Part shown: positions 1-8,255 of the stretch, one piece after another
Layout: the number at the start of each line of letters is the position of its first letter
Position numbering within the stretch: the first letter of the stretch is position 1
Assembly (NCBI RefSeq): GCF_000577335.1
Contig: NZ_CBYL010000005.1
Location: forward strand, 1 to 64,000
Direction of reading: 5' to 3'
Length of the DNA stretch: 64,000 nucleotides
DNA from: Faecalispora jeddahensis
GTDB taxonomy: Bacteria > Bacillota > Clostridia > Oscillospirales > Acutalibacteraceae
Made by a program: the position numbers and the translations under genes
The notes under the pieces: model-generated
The model's input: only the letters and a program-made list of their open reading frames with translations
Databases searched by the model: none
Told to the model about the DNA's origin: nothing

Positions 1-78
1 GCTCTTTACCGTTTTCCAAGTAAATTTTCTTAGTTCACATTCATAAAGAAATTCCTTTAAAGCATCTTCTAAAGACAT
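1..78 (-). CDS. Tyrosine recombinase/integrase, N-terminal fragment (runs off window)
   Basis: The last 78 bases on the minus strand encode 26 residues beginning MSLEDALKEFLYECELRK and continuing FTWKTVKS. This is the usual start of the SAM-like, core-binding domain of phage-type and XerC/D-type integrases. A strong AGGAGG lies 8 bases before the ATG. The catalytic domain is outside the window, so it cannot be told whether the enzyme is intact or belongs to a prophage, an integrative element or a Xer system. The short imperfect inverted repeat at about 91-115 lies just before the gene. Confidence 0.6.
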   Translation of the reverse strand, partial: MSLEDALKEFLYECELRKFTWKTVKS

Positions 79-147
79 AAAAAAGCCCTCCTAGTATGCG
101 TGAAACACACACTAGAAGAGCTTAATAACGCCATACCTTTTGTTTCA

Positions 148-241
148 TATCACTCAAATATAACCATTCAATGATATGTCATCATACGGTTTTATATATC
201 ATCACTCAGAACATTTTCCATCATTCAAGCTAACACTCAAT
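148..241. repeat. Iterated YCAYTCAA-like motif upstream of the integrase
   Basis: Five copies of a short motif (core ACTCAA or ATTCAA, often preceded by ATC) lie at about 148-157, 163-172, 201-210, 219-228 and 231-240. They are spaced roughly 12 to 35 bases apart, between the end of yebC and the integrase start. Iterated short sites beside an integrase gene can be recombinase arm-type or excisionase sites, or repressor operators. That role is inference from position only. Confidence 0.35.
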
Positions 242-280
242 CACCTGAAAACCCGTATGGATACTGGATCGCTTCCAAAA

Positions 281-1021
281 TTATTCCGCGTCGTCCGCGT
301 TCTCCCAGTTGTGCCACACGTTCTGCACGTCGTCGTTGTCCTCCAGGTTATCCAACAGCTTCTGCATCTTAGTGATGGAGTCGGGGTCGTTCAGCGCGGT
401 GTAGGTGGTGGGAACCATCTCTACCTCGGCAGACACGAATTCATATCCCTTGCCCTCCAGGTCGGAAAGCACAGCGCTGAAATCGTCCGGCTCGGTGTAG
501 ATTTCAAACACATCGTCATCCGCCTGAAAATCAGAAGCGCCGGCTTCCAGGCAATCTGTCATCACGGTGTCCTCCGACAATCCTTCACGCTCGATCACCA
601 GCACGCCCTTCTGAGAAAACAGGAAGGAAACGCAGCCGCTGGTGCCGAGGTTGCCGCCGAATTTATCAAAGTAGTGGCGCACATCCGCCGCGGTGCGGTT
701 GCGGTTGTCCGTCAGGGCCTCTACAATTACCGCCACGCCGTTGGGGCCGTAGCCCTCGTATACGATGCTCTCATATTTGGTACCGTCGCCGTCGCCCGCC
801 GCTTTTTTAATGATGCGCTCAATATTATCGTTAGGCACGTTTGCGGCCTTGGCCTTCGCGATGCAGTCCTTCAGCTTGGAATTGGATCTGGGATCCGGCC
901 CCCCGCCTTCTTTTACCGCCACCGCAAGCTCTCGTCCGATTTTAGTAAAGATCTTGGCTTTGGCACCATCTATTTTTTCTTTCTTTCGTTTAATGGTACT
1001 CCATTTTGAATGGCCTGACAT
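281..1021 (-). CDS. yebC: YebC/PmpR family DNA-binding or ribosome-associated protein
   Basis: A 246-residue protein with the family start MSGHSKWSTIKRKKEKIDGA and the full three-domain length typical of YebC. The conserved blocks RSNSKLKDCIAKAKAANVPND and the later GYGPNGVAVIVEALTDNRNR are present. Members act as transcriptional regulators; some (TACO1-like) help ribosomes through proline stretches. The start is set by GGGAGG nine bases upstream. It appears monocistronic, read from a promoter inside the 3' end of the flavoprotein gene at 1065. Nothing is unusual about it. Confidence 0.95.
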   Translation of the reverse strand: MSGHSKWSTIKRKKEKIDGAKAKIFTKIGRELAVAVKEGGGPDPRSNSKLKDCIAKAKAANVPNDNIERIIKKAAGDGDGTKYESIVYEGYGPNGVAVIVEALTDNRNRTAADVRHYFDKFGGNLGTSGCVSFLFSQKGVLVIEREGLSEDTVMTDCLEAGASDFQADDDVFEIYTEPDDFSAVLSDLEGKGYEFVSAEVEMVPTTYTALNDPDSITKMQKLLDNLEDNDDVQNVWHNWENADDAE

Positions 1022-1058
1022 ACTAATAAGCCTCCCGTAAAAATAGCTTTGATATTCT

Positions 1059-1087
1059 ATTTTATCACGTTTTTTCCGTCATAGCAA
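1059..1087 (-). promoter_or_regulatory. Sigma-A promoter of yebC
   Basis: On the minus strand TTGCTA (-35, 1082-1087) and TAAAAT (-10, 1059-1064) are 17 bases apart. The predicted start is near 1052, about 30 bases before the yebC ATG. It overlaps the stop codon region of the upstream gene. Confidence 0.55.
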
Positions 1088-1643
1088 GCGCCGCCTGATG
1101 CGCCTTCTCCATTACCTCCGGCGGAATCTCGGTCGTGCCGGTCCGATCCGTATGCGGCCACGCCACCACATGCTCCAGCTTTGTGTTCATGACGGTAAAG
1201 GCCAGCTCTAATTGGCGGGTCATCATATGCGCTCCCTCAGGGTTGCTGGAACCGTACGCGGTCAAAAAGGCGGCGGTTTTCGGCTTTTCAATCGGCGGGC
1301 GGATCCCCATGGCGAACCGCGCTTCAAAATACCGCTGCCAGCGGTCCATCACAGCTTTACACGGCGCGGGAAAGCTCATATGGTACACCGGCGCCGCGAT
1401 CACCAGATAATCCGCAGCGCGCAGTTCCCGGTCGAACTCGTCCAGATCATGGAACACACACGCCTCGTGGGTCTGACAGTACCCACAGGCGGTACAGGGA
1501 TGATAGTTCCCGCGGTACGCATCAAACGTCGTCACCCGAATGGCTTCGGGGTCTACCTTTTGCAAAAATGTCTGCAGCAGCCGCGCGGTTGCGCCGTGGG
1601 GCCGCGGGGAGCCAAATAAGACCAGCATGTTTTTCTTTTCCAT
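1065..1643 (-). CDS. NADPH-dependent FMN reductase / flavodoxin-fold protein with Cys motif
   Basis: A 192-residue flavodoxin-fold protein starting MEKKNMLVLFGSPRPHGATA, the FMN phosphate-binding SPR loop after the first strand. A CTACGYCQTHEACVF segment (C-x2-C-x2-C-x5-C) matches the iron-sulfur flavoprotein/multimeric flavodoxin group. The PVYHMSFPAPCKAVMDRW segment follows, typical of these enzymes. It probably reduces quinones or other electron acceptors in the cytosol. The reading frame stays open upstream to 1742, but the family start is the ATG at 1643; an ATG at 1667 is an alternative. Substrate unknown. Confidence 0.8.
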   Translation of the reverse strand: MEKKNMLVLFGSPRPHGATARLLQTFLQKVDPEAIRVTTFDAYRGNYHPCTACGYCQTHEACVFHDLDEFDRELRAADYLVIAAPVYHMSFPAPCKAVMDRWQRYFEARFAMGIRPPIEKPKTAAFLTAYGSSNPEGAHMMTRQLELAFTVMNTKLEHVVAWPHTDRTGTTEIPPEVMEKAHQAALAMTEKT

Positions 1644-1784
1644 CTGCGGGCCTGCCTTTCCTTGCATGATGAGACGATTGTAGCATGACCGCTCCTCTTT
1701 CGCAAGGCAAAAAATCATACGCAAAAGCAATCTTCTCTGCATATCCGGCGGCGCGGTGCAAAAGCTAGAACAATGCTTTTGGGC

Positions 1785-1813
1785 TTGTACGGGAGCGAAA
1801 AGTATGTTATACT
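1785..1813 (+). promoter_or_regulatory. Sigma-A promoter of superoxide dismutase gene
   Basis: TTGTAC (1785-1790) and TATACT (1808-1813) are separated by 17 bases. Transcription would start near 1820, about 27 bases before the ATG at 1847. Confidence 0.65.
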
Positions 1814-1846
1814 AAACTAACAAAGCAAATGAAAGGAAGTGTTTTC

Positions 1847-2470
1847 ATGTTCGAGCAAGTGAAGCTTTCTTATGATTTTAACGCATTGGAACCGACGATC
1901 GACGAGCTGACCATGGTGACCCATTACACAAAGCACCACGCCACGTACACCAAGAACCTGAACGCTGCGATGGAACGTCTGCCGGAGCTTTCCGGGGAAT
2001 CCATTGAGCAGATTCTGGCACATCTTGAAACTGTGAAGGACCCTGCCCTGCGGACTGCGGTGCGCAATAACGGCGGCGGATATTACAACCACAATCTGTA
2101 TTTCGATACGCTTTCTCCGAACGGTCCGCGCACCCCCGGCGGGAAGCTGGCCGCGGCGATTGACCGCACCTTCGGCAGTTTTGAGGTGATGAAGGAAAAG
2201 CTCGCGGCGGCAGCCGTGGGACAGTTCGGTTCCGGCTGGGCGTGGCTTTCCGCAAATTCCAGCGGAGACGTGATGATCTCCGCAAGCCCGAACCAGGACA
2301 ACCCGATCATGGAGACCCGGGGCGAATGGCGGCCGATTCTCGGCATCGACGTATGGGAGCACGCCTATTATTTATTGTATAAGAATCTGCGGGCGGATTA
2401 CGTGGAGGCTCTCTTCCGCGTGATCGACTGGGCCAAGGTGGACGAGTATTATCACCGGGTCATTGACTGA
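1847..2470 (+). CDS. sodA: Superoxide dismutase, Fe/Mn family
   Basis: A 207-residue enzyme that dismutates superoxide to O2 and H2O2. The start MFEQVKLSYDFNALEP at 1847 is preferred to the ATG at 1829 because AAAGGAAG precedes it at proper spacing. The metal ligands are visible: the His in MVTHYTKHHATY, the His in YYNHNLYF, and Asp and His in IDVWEHAYY. The NQDNP motif resembles Mn-type enzymes, but the sequence alone does not decide Fe, Mn or cambialistic use. The length is normal. It has its own promoter and a very strong terminator at 2556, so it is monocistronic. No signal peptide is seen. Confidence 0.93.
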   Translation: MFEQVKLSYDFNALEPTIDELTMVTHYTKHHATYTKNLNAAMERLPELSGESIEQILAHLETVKDPALRTAVRNNGGGYYNHNLYFDTLSPNGPRTPGGKLAAAIDRTFGSFEVMKEKLAAAAVGQFGSGWAWLSANSSGDVMISASPNQDNPIMETRGEWRPILGIDVWEHAYYLLYKNLRADYVEALFRVIDWAKVDEYYHRVID

Positions 2471-2555
2471 ACTCCGTAAAAAAACACATGCCACCGAAAC
2501 TTGCGCGGCCATAAAGCTGCAAAACACAGCTGCGGCTGCACAATCTTTTAACGGC

Positions 2556-2591
2556 AGAGCGGCAGGGGAATTCCCCTGCCGCTCTTTTTTT
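2556..2591 (+). terminator. Intrinsic terminator after sod
   Basis: A perfect 15-bp stem (AGAGCGGCAGGGGAA and its complement, 2556-2585) is followed by a run of T. Confidence 0.95.
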
Positions 2592-2596
2592 GAGAT

Positions 2597-2637
2597 AAAA
2601 AAGCCGGAAATCCCCAAGAAGCACTTAGGATTTCCGG
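2597..2637 (-). terminator. Intrinsic terminator of the zinc-ribbon gene
   Basis: CCGGAAATCC (2604-2613) pairs with GGATTTCCGG (2628-2637). On the minus strand the stem is followed by a U run (A run at 2597-2602). The stem overlaps the last codons of the gene ending at 2625. Confidence 0.85.
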
Positions 2638-3020
2638 ATAAACTGAGCCTTGCACACCGGGCATGTCACTTCGATCTTGCCGCGGCCTTTCGGCACGCGA
2701 AGACGGGTCGTACATTTCGGACATTTGAAATAGCGGTATATTTTACGATCCTGCAAATATTTCTGCTGAGAACGGAACCACGCGGGTACCTTATTCCAGT
2801 ACTTTAAAAACATCTGGTTTTCCGCATAGCGGCGAGGAATGTTGCGGGATAGAATGCGAAACATGCTCCACCCGAAAATCACATAGGCCACCAGCGTCAG
2901 CGGATAGAAATTCGTCAGCCGTGAAGCCGTTACGAGCACCATATAAACTACCAGGCTGCCAACCATCAACTGGTCGCCGCCGTAGCGTCCATACATGACT
3001 CTCCTGATTCTCTCCAACAC
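2625..3020 (-). CDS. Small membrane protein with C-terminal zinc ribbon
   Basis: 131 residues. Two hydrophobic segments (about 18-34 and 40-56) are followed by a basic stretch and a C-terminal CPKC...CPVC zinc-ribbon (about 99-123), which would face the cytosol. Such proteins are widespread in Clostridia and have no assigned function. The start is GTG at 3020, decided by GAGGTGATC about eight bases upstream; an ATG nine codons further in is less well placed. It has its own promoter at 3077-3105 and a terminator, so it is a single-gene unit. Confidence 0.75.
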   Translation of the reverse strand: MLERIRRVMYGRYGGDQLMVGSLVVYMVLVTASRLTNFYPLTLVAYVIFGWSMFRILSRNIPRRYAENQMFLKYWNKVPAWFRSQQKYLQDRKIYRYFKCPKCTTRLRVPKGRGKIEVTCPVCKAQFIRKS

Positions 3021-3076
3021 GCTCGATCACCTCTTTTCTATTACTACATTGCAGGTTTATTTTTTACCCTGATACA

Positions 3077-3105
3077 ATAATATCGAGCACAAAATTTTTT
3101 GTCAA
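3077..3105 (-). promoter_or_regulatory. Sigma-A promoter of the zinc-ribbon gene
   Basis: On the minus strand a perfect TTGACA (3100-3105) and TATTAT (3077-3082) are 17 bases apart, about 50 bases before the GTG start. Confidence 0.75.
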
Positions 3106-3454
3106 GAACTATCCCTCAGTATTTACATTCTGTACTTATTTTGATGTGATTGTTTCCACTTCTGTCATAATTAAAAGGCAGATTTTTTGTCTGCCCTCCA
3201 CCGGGCACTTTTTTACATTTGATAAAGAAATGGGAGGGACTCAGTTATTTATTTCAGAGTGGCGAGACTGTTCCCCACTTCAAGTTCCAAGACTCTCTCA
3301 GCCAATGGCAATTGATTACCATCCGCAGCGTGAGGTTGATAGAAAAGAACCCGTTTTTGAATAAGTTCCATAGAAAGAGATCAAGAATAGTAAAAGGCAG
3401 GAAAATTGTCACAGAAAGTTTACGGTAAATTTACCAGTTCCCGCACATTGTATT

Positions 3455-3483
3455 TTGACGCGGTATCCTTTTTAGAGTATAAT
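3455..3483 (+). promoter_or_regulatory. Sigma-A promoter upstream of ytvI-like gene
   Basis: TTGACG (3455-3460) and a perfect TATAAT (3478-3483) have a 17-base spacer. It is the only good promoter between the divergent genes on this strand. Confidence 0.75.
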
Positions 3484-3750
3484 AATTTCACGATATCAAT
3501 CACGGCGCATTCCGAAGCAGACTTTGGGCGCCTGAGAGCATGGAATCATCCGGCCTGGCGATCAAATGACACAAATATTCAGGCCACTTACGGCACGGAT
3601 GATATCATTATTTCATTTTCCGCATATGATTAGGCAAACGAATGTTGACCTGATCGCGGCCAATTTGTTCCTCTGCAGATGGAACCGGCAGTATCTGCAG
3701 AAAAAACTGCGTTTTTCCTTAGCCGGTGATCCAAAAAGGAGGGAACCACT

Positions 3751-4905
3751 CTGTTTGACAAGCTTCAACTGACCCGGTTAAAGCCATTGTTTGTGTTTTT
3801 CATCGGGTACACGGTCTGTTTTTATCTCTTTGCTCTGACGCTGGGCTTTACCTTCCCATTTGTAGCCGGGTTCTTACTGGCGCTGATGCTGCAGCCGCTG
3901 GTGCGCTTTCTGAAAGAGAAGCTGCGCCTGAGGCCGGGGTTTGCGTCCATTCTCGTCACCCTGCTGTCTTTCTTCATCCTGTTTGGGTTAATGGCTCTGC
4001 TGGGCTACTGGCTTGTAACAGAAATCACCACGCTGGTGGTGAGGCTCTCCTCCATCGATACAACGAAAATCGTCGGGCCGCTCAATGAGCTGATGGGGCA
4101 TCTCGGGATTTATGTGGACAGGATCGATTCGGAATTTATCCGCCAGAATCAGGAACAGCTGATCAAATTCCTGCAGACGGGCGCCGGCATCCTCACCTCT
4201 GTTCTGAACACGGTTCTGCGGATTCTGACCTCTCTGCCCGCGATACTGACGATGTTTATCGTCATGATCTTTTCCACCTACTTTTTTGCGAAGGATATGC
4301 CTGTGATCAAACGCCATGTGGCGTCCTTCCTGTCGCAGACCACGGTGATCAACATTCGCTCGGCCTCTCGTCACAGCCTGGCGATGAGTGGGAAGCTGCT
4401 GGCCTCTTTCCTGCTGATTTACCTCATCACCTTTCTGCAAACCCTGCTGGTGTTTTTCCTGCTGGGGGTGCCATACCCGCTGGTGCTCAGCCTGATCGCC
4501 GGTATTGCGGACGTTCTGCCGATTCTGGGCCCGGGAACGGTTTATGTCCCGCTGGCCGTGATCAGCCTGGTACAGGGCGACTATTTTACCGCGGTGGCCC
4601 TGATCGTTGCGTGGCTGCTCATTTCCACGATTCGTCAGGTGATCCAGCCAAAGATCGTTTCCGCTTCTATAGATATTCACCCGCTTTCAATGCTGGCCGC
4701 GATCTATTTTGCGCTGGTGGCCGGCCGGGTAAGCATCCTGATTTATATGACACTGTTCTTCGTGCTGTATCAGGTTCTGTGCAAAACCGGCGTACTGCCC
4801 CGGCTCTTTGTGTCGGATTCCGATTTGGACAAGCAGGGCAAGCGTCCCATTCCACCTACGCAGAAGGACAACACCGCACAGCCGGAGCCGCCTGCGGATT
4901 CCTAA
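3751..4905 (+). CDS. ytvI: AI-2E family transporter, YtvI-like sporulation membrane protein
   Basis: About 384 residues of the PF01594 permease family, closest in pattern to YtvI of sporulating Firmicutes. It has paired N-terminal membrane helices, a polar region at about 85-150, then several more helices. The conserved C-terminal blocks are GIADVLPILGPGTVY and the ISTIRQVIQPKIVSASIDIH region. No ATG exists near the start. AAGGAGGG (3736-3743) sits 7-8 bases before an in-frame CTG at 3751, giving a start FDKLQLTRLKPLFVFF. A TTG at 3787 is the alternative, but it has no ribosome site. The substrate is unknown; in Bacillus YtvI is a sporulation-associated protein. The tail is hydrophilic and proline-rich. 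Confidence 0.82.
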   Translation: MFDKLQLTRLKPLFVFFIGYTVCFYLFALTLGFTFPFVAGFLLALMLQPLVRFLKEKLRLRPGFASILVTLLSFFILFGLMALLGYWLVTEITTLVVRLSSIDTTKIVGPLNELMGHLGIYVDRIDSEFIRQNQEQLIKFLQTGAGILTSVLNTVLRILTSLPAILTMFIVMIFSTYFFAKDMPVIKRHVASFLSQTTVINIRSASRHSLAMSGKLLASFLLIYLITFLQTLLVFFLLGVPYPLVLSLIAGIADVLPILGPGTVYVPLAVISLVQGDYFTAVALIVAWLLISTIRQVIQPKIVSASIDIHPLSMLAAIYFALVAGRVSILIYMTLFFVLYQVLCKTGVLPRLFVSDSDLDKQGKRPIPPTQKDNTAQPEPPADS

Positions 4906-4937
4906 AAGCTTACAGAACTGTAACCCAAAATATACCG

Positions 4938-4966
4938 CGCGCTTCTTGACAGCAGGAAGCGCGCAT
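4938..4966 (+). terminator. GC-rich stem after ytvI, overlapping the next promoter
   Basis: GCGCGCTTC and GAAGCGCGC flank a ten-base loop. There is no clear U run, so termination would be weak. The loop carries the -35 box of the downstream operon. Confidence 0.45.
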
Positions 4967-4974
4967 GTTATATT
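4946..4974 (+). promoter_or_regulatory. Sigma-A promoter of the GntR-ABC operon
   Basis: A perfect TTGACA (4946-4951) and TATATT (4969-4974) lie 17 bases apart, with a start near 4981. Confidence 0.85.
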
Positions 4975-4991
4975 CTGACTGTACTAATCGA

Positions 4992-5011
4992 ATTAATACA
5001 CATTAATACAC
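4992..5011. promoter_or_regulatory. Direct-repeat operator candidate (ATTAATACAC x2)
   Basis: The decamer ATTAATACAC occurs twice in tandem, immediately after the predicted transcription start and just before the GntR ribosome site. The position suits autorepression by the GntR/YtrA-type regulator encoded next. This is inference. Confidence 0.55.
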
Positions 5012-5026
5012 AGAGAGGTGAACCGG

Positions 5027-5404
5027 ATGTTTCCGCTGGATTATAAAAGCAGGCTGCCCATTTATGAGCAACTGAACAAATCCATTTCAAAAATGGCTGC
5101 TTTGGGCGCTCTGGAACCGAATGAACAGCTGCCGTCCGTTCGCACGTTGGCCCAGGATCTGGGGATCAACCCAAACACCGTGCAAAAAGCGTATCAATTA
5201 TTGGAGCAAAATGGAATTATTTACTCCGTTCCGGGGAAAGGTTCCTATATCTCACCAGATCTTTCCGTCTTGTCGCGGCAGAAGTCGAGAGCGCTGGAAA
5301 AACTCAGTGAAGCGATCGTCAATGCGGCAGAATGCGGGGTTACTCAGCCGGAAATGATTCAACGGGTGGAAAACCATTTTAACGGGAGGGGTTCTGAGCA
5401 ATGA
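5027..5404 (+). CDS. GntR family regulator, YtrA subfamily
   Basis: 125 residues: a winged-helix GntR domain (SRLPIYEQLNKSIS, then LPSVRTLAQDLGINPNTVQKAYQ at about 35-57) with only a short C-terminal dimerisation tail. This is the YtrA type, which normally represses the ABC exporter operon it leads. The ATG at 5027 has AGAGAGGTG seven bases upstream; the in-frame GTG at 5018 lies within that site. Its end overlaps the ATPase gene by four bases (ATGA), so the two are translationally coupled. Confidence 0.9.
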   Translation: MFPLDYKSRLPIYEQLNKSISKMAALGALEPNEQLPSVRTLAQDLGINPNTVQKAYQLLEQNGIIYSVPGKGSYISPDLSVLSRQKSRALEKLSEAIVNAAECGVTQPEMIQRVENHFNGRGSEQ

Positions 5405-6300
5405 TTGAAGTCAAATCACTGGTAAAAAAATTCGGCAGCACAGTCGCTTTAGACGGAATTTCTTTTACCATCGGCGGAGGCTCCATCTTCGGGCTTGTCG
5501 GCAGCAACGGCGCAGGCAAATCCACTTTGCTGCGCAGTCTGGCGGGCATTTACCAGCCGGAAAATGGAGAAATTCTTGTGGATGGTCAGGCGCCGTTTGA
5601 AAACAGCGCCGTTAAGGGCAAGCTGTTTTTTATTCCGGATTATCCGTACTTTTTCCAGCAGTCCAACATGAAGGAAATGGCCGATTTTTATTCCAAAACG
5701 TACGCGTCGTGGGACGCGCATCGGTACCAGGAGCTGTGCTCGCTGTTTCCGCTTGACACAAACGCCCGCATCATCAACATGAGTAAGGGCATGCAGCGCC
5801 AGGTGGCGCTGATCAACGCCCTTTCCGTTCGTCCAAATTATCTGCTGCTGGATGAAATTTTCGACGGTCTTGACCCGGTGATGCGCCAACTGCTCAAAAA
5901 GCTCGTTTCGAGCGAGGTTTCAGAGCGCGGCATGAGCGTCGTCATCGCCAGCCACAACCTGCGCGAGCTGGAGGATCTGTGCGACCACGTCGGCCTGATG
6001 CACAAGGGCGGCGTTGTATTCGAGCAGGAGCTTGACGCTCTGAAGCTCGGCATTCACCGCGTGCAGGCCATCTTTAAGCCGATGCCCACACAGGATATGT
6101 TCCAGGGGCTCGATATCATCAAACAGGATTCCCGCGGTTCTCTTTTGAACCTTGTCATCCGCGGGCAGAAAGAAGAAATACTGGAAAAGCTCAACGCGCT
6201 GAACCCGGTGTTTATCGAACTGCTTCCCCTTACGCTGGAGGAAGTCTTTATCAGTGAAATGGAGGTGGCCGGTTATGACATCGAAAACATCCTCAAATAA
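5401..6300 (+). CDS. ABC transporter ATP-binding protein
   Basis: 299 residues. Walker A is GSNGAGKST (about 34-42), the signature is the degenerate MSKGMQRQ (about 127-134), and Walker B is YLLLDEIFDGLD (about 148-159) followed by the switch histidine in IASHNL. The C-terminal 80 residues form the extra domain seen in YtrB/CcmA-type exporter ATPases. It works with the permease encoded next and is probably regulated by the GntR protein before it. YtrA-type modules respond to cell-envelope stress or antibiotics in Bacillus; the substrate here is unknown. Confidence 0.93.
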   Translation: MIEVKSLVKKFGSTVALDGISFTIGGGSIFGLVGSNGAGKSTLLRSLAGIYQPENGEILVDGQAPFENSAVKGKLFFIPDYPYFFQQSNMKEMADFYSKTYASWDAHRYQELCSLFPLDTNARIINMSKGMQRQVALINALSVRPNYLLLDEIFDGLDPVMRQLLKKLVSSEVSERGMSVVIASHNLRELEDLCDHVGLMHKGGVVFEQELDALKLGIHRVQAIFKPMPTQDMFQGLDIIKQDSRGSLLNLVIRGQKEEILEKLNALNPVFIELLPLTLEEVFISEMEVAGYDIENILK

Positions 6301-8233
6301 TCTGCGCGGTGAACTGATTCAAACGTTTCTCTGGGAGCTGCGTCATCGTTTTGGCCTGATTGCTTTGTTCTGCGGCCTTCACTTTGTGACTCTGCCGCTG
6401 GTTGAAATTCTGGCCATGAACAACGCCCAGCGCACCAATATGGAAAGCGGATACGTGATCGACATGTCTCAGCGGTTTTTAAACGCGCTGAAAGTCGTGC
6501 TCCCGCTGTGCACCGCTTCTTTGTCACTGCTGATGGTGCTGATCCTTTCGGTGCTGGCGTTCCAATACATGCACCAAAAGCGCAGTGTGGACCTGTTCCA
6601 TTCCCTGCCGGTCAGCCGCAGCGCTCTGCTGGGCGGCCGGGTACTCAGCTGCTTTGTGGCACTGCTGATTCCGCTGGTGCTGAATTTCGCACTCACACTT
6701 GTGGTTGCGGCCGTTTATCAGGTTGCCGTTTCTGAATTTATGGGATTCTTCCTCACCTCTTTGGGCTGGGTCTTCCTGATGGCATGCGCTTCGTTTTTCT
6801 TCTGCTCCTTTATGGCGGTTTGCAGCGGCACCACCTTTGATATGGTGATTTCGATTGTCGTTGTGAACATTACCTACCCGCTGATGATCCTCCTCGGGCG
6901 CGCAACCGCCGGAATGATCATCCCCGGCATGAGTATGGACCTTGATTTTCAGTCAATCCCCTACACGGCGCTTTCTCCCTTTGTAGCCTCCTACCTGCCG
7001 CTGATTTACGGCAGTCTGGAAGCGGATACGTTCTCTTCCGTGGCGTTTCTCATCTGGTGGCTGATTCTCAGCGTCGTGATGATCGTTTCTGCGCTGTACC
7101 TGTACCGCAGCAGAAAGAGTGAATGCGCAGAGAGCAACTACGCTTTCCCGATTCCGAAAACCCTGATCCGGTTTGTGGCCACAACCGCCGCAGGCCTGGC
7201 CGGCGCGCTGATCTTCCATTCTACCTTCGGCTCTACCACCAGCTTTTTTGTCGGGCTGTTCGTCGGATCGATCATCGCCCATATCATTGCCGAGGCCATT
7301 TATGGGCGCGGCTTTAAGGGACTGAAAAAGAGCTTTGCCTACTACGGCATATTTTTGGTTGCCTTTGCAGCATTTTACGGTGTTTGTGTTACCGGCGCAT
7401 TCGGGTATGATACCAAAATCCCGAAAGCGGAAGAGATCAGCTATGTGGAAACCCGTCTGAACAACGTAGGCAACATCTACCCATCGAATGGCTTCAGCAT
7501 TATGAATGAAAAGGGTAACAGCCAGATTGCATGGGTTCCACAGACCGTGAGAGAAGCTGAAAATGTGGAAAAGGTAACTGCGCTCCACACTCTGCTGGTC
7601 GACGAGATCCGCGCAAAAGGATACCCGTACAAAATTCAGAGTTCTTCTTTTTACTCGGATGTGCAGCTGACCTACCACATGAAGGACGGTTCTGTGCTAA
7701 AACGGTATTTTTCCTCCGACCCGATTTCGCACGACAACAGCCGCTATGACGAGGCTGTTAAGGCCGTGACCACCACAAAGGAATACAAAACTTCGGGCAA
7801 CGCATTATACTACCTGACACCGGAGCTTATCGAATCCATTCATTTGTACGACGGCAGCAAGGAGCACATCCTGATTCCGGATCAGGAAAAGCTTCAGGAG
7901 CTGATTGATGCGCTGCGGCTGGATATCGAGGCTGATAACGGCAGCTTCAGCGGAAACTACGACTACCGCAATTCTCTCCAGCTCAATTTCACAACCCGTG
8001 CGGTCATTCCCGCACCGGGCAGCGAGCTGCAAAAGCTGGTCGGGAACTATACGGGAAAAATCCGTATCGACGCAGCTGGCATCGCCATCAGCGACACGTC
8101 CCGCACGAAGGCGCTGATCGAAAAATATGGCTGGACAAAAGGCACTTCCGTCACGGCCACGGCTGCGTCGGGTTTACACACAGCGACCACTACGGCTGCC
8201 GAATCGGCAATCCGGCTTACTGTCGCAAACTGA
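6275..8233 (+). CDS. ABC-2 type permease with large extracytoplasmic C-terminal domain
   Basis: 652 residues. The first 370 or so carry at least eight hydrophobic segments of an ABC-2 exporter permease, including the VDLFHSLPVSR motif after the second helix. The last 280 residues are soluble and probably outside the membrane, rich in YxxR/K and Ser/Thr. This architecture occurs in Clostridia beside YtrA/YtrB-type genes. The start ATG at 6275 lies inside the end of the ATPase gene, with GGAGGTGG upstream, giving a 26-base overlap and coupling. The exported substrate is unknown. Confidence 0.85.
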   Translation: MTSKTSSNNLRGELIQTFLWELRHRFGLIALFCGLHFVTLPLVEILAMNNAQRTNMESGYVIDMSQRFLNALKVVLPLCTASLSLLMVLILSVLAFQYMHQKRSVDLFHSLPVSRSALLGGRVLSCFVALLIPLVLNFALTLVVAAVYQVAVSEFMGFFLTSLGWVFLMACASFFFCSFMAVCSGTTFDMVISIVVVNITYPLMILLGRATAGMIIPGMSMDLDFQSIPYTALSPFVASYLPLIYGSLEADTFSSVAFLIWWLILSVVMIVSALYLYRSRKSECAESNYAFPIPKTLIRFVATTAAGLAGALIFHSTFGSTTSFFVGLFVGSIIAHIIAEAIYGRGFKGLKKSFAYYGIFLVAFAAFYGVCVTGAFGYDTKIPKAEEISYVETRLNNVGNIYPSNGFSIMNEKGNSQIAWVPQTVREAENVEKVTALHTLLVDEIRAKGYPYKIQSSSFYSDVQLTYHMKDGSVLKRYFSSDPISHDNSRYDEAVKAVTTTKEYKTSGNALYYLTPELIESIHLYDGSKEHILIPDQEKLQELIDALRLDIEADNGSFSGNYDYRNSLQLNFTTRAVIPAPGSELQKLVGNYTGKIRIDAAGIAISDTSRTKALIEKYGWTKGTSVTATAASGLHTATTTAAESAIRLTVAN

Positions 8234-8255
8234 TCGATTTCCTCCCTTTTATAAA

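Larger units (their letters stand above)
3021..3750. other. 730-base intergenic region with two divergent promoters
   Basis: This stretch holds the promoter of the zinc-ribbon gene (3077-3105, minus) and that of the YtvI gene (3455-3483, plus). The YtvI transcript would carry a leader of about 260 bases (3490-3750). I see no riboswitch consensus or Rho-independent hairpin in it. Short open frames here (for example 3406-3633) have no ribosome site and no recognisable protein; one of them contains the promoter. Confidence 0.6.

Noticed and set aside
176-1009. Long plus-strand open frame opposite yebC
   Set aside because: It is the antisense frame of a clear yebC gene, with low-complexity Val/His-rich composition and no ribosome site.
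3406-3633. 75-residue frame in the region before ytvI
   Set aside because: It has a TTG start and no ribosome site, and a strong TTGACG/TATAAT promoter lies inside it.
3490-3733. Possible riboswitch in the ytvI leader
   Set aside because: I could not match any known riboswitch consensus and saw no terminator or anti-terminator pair.
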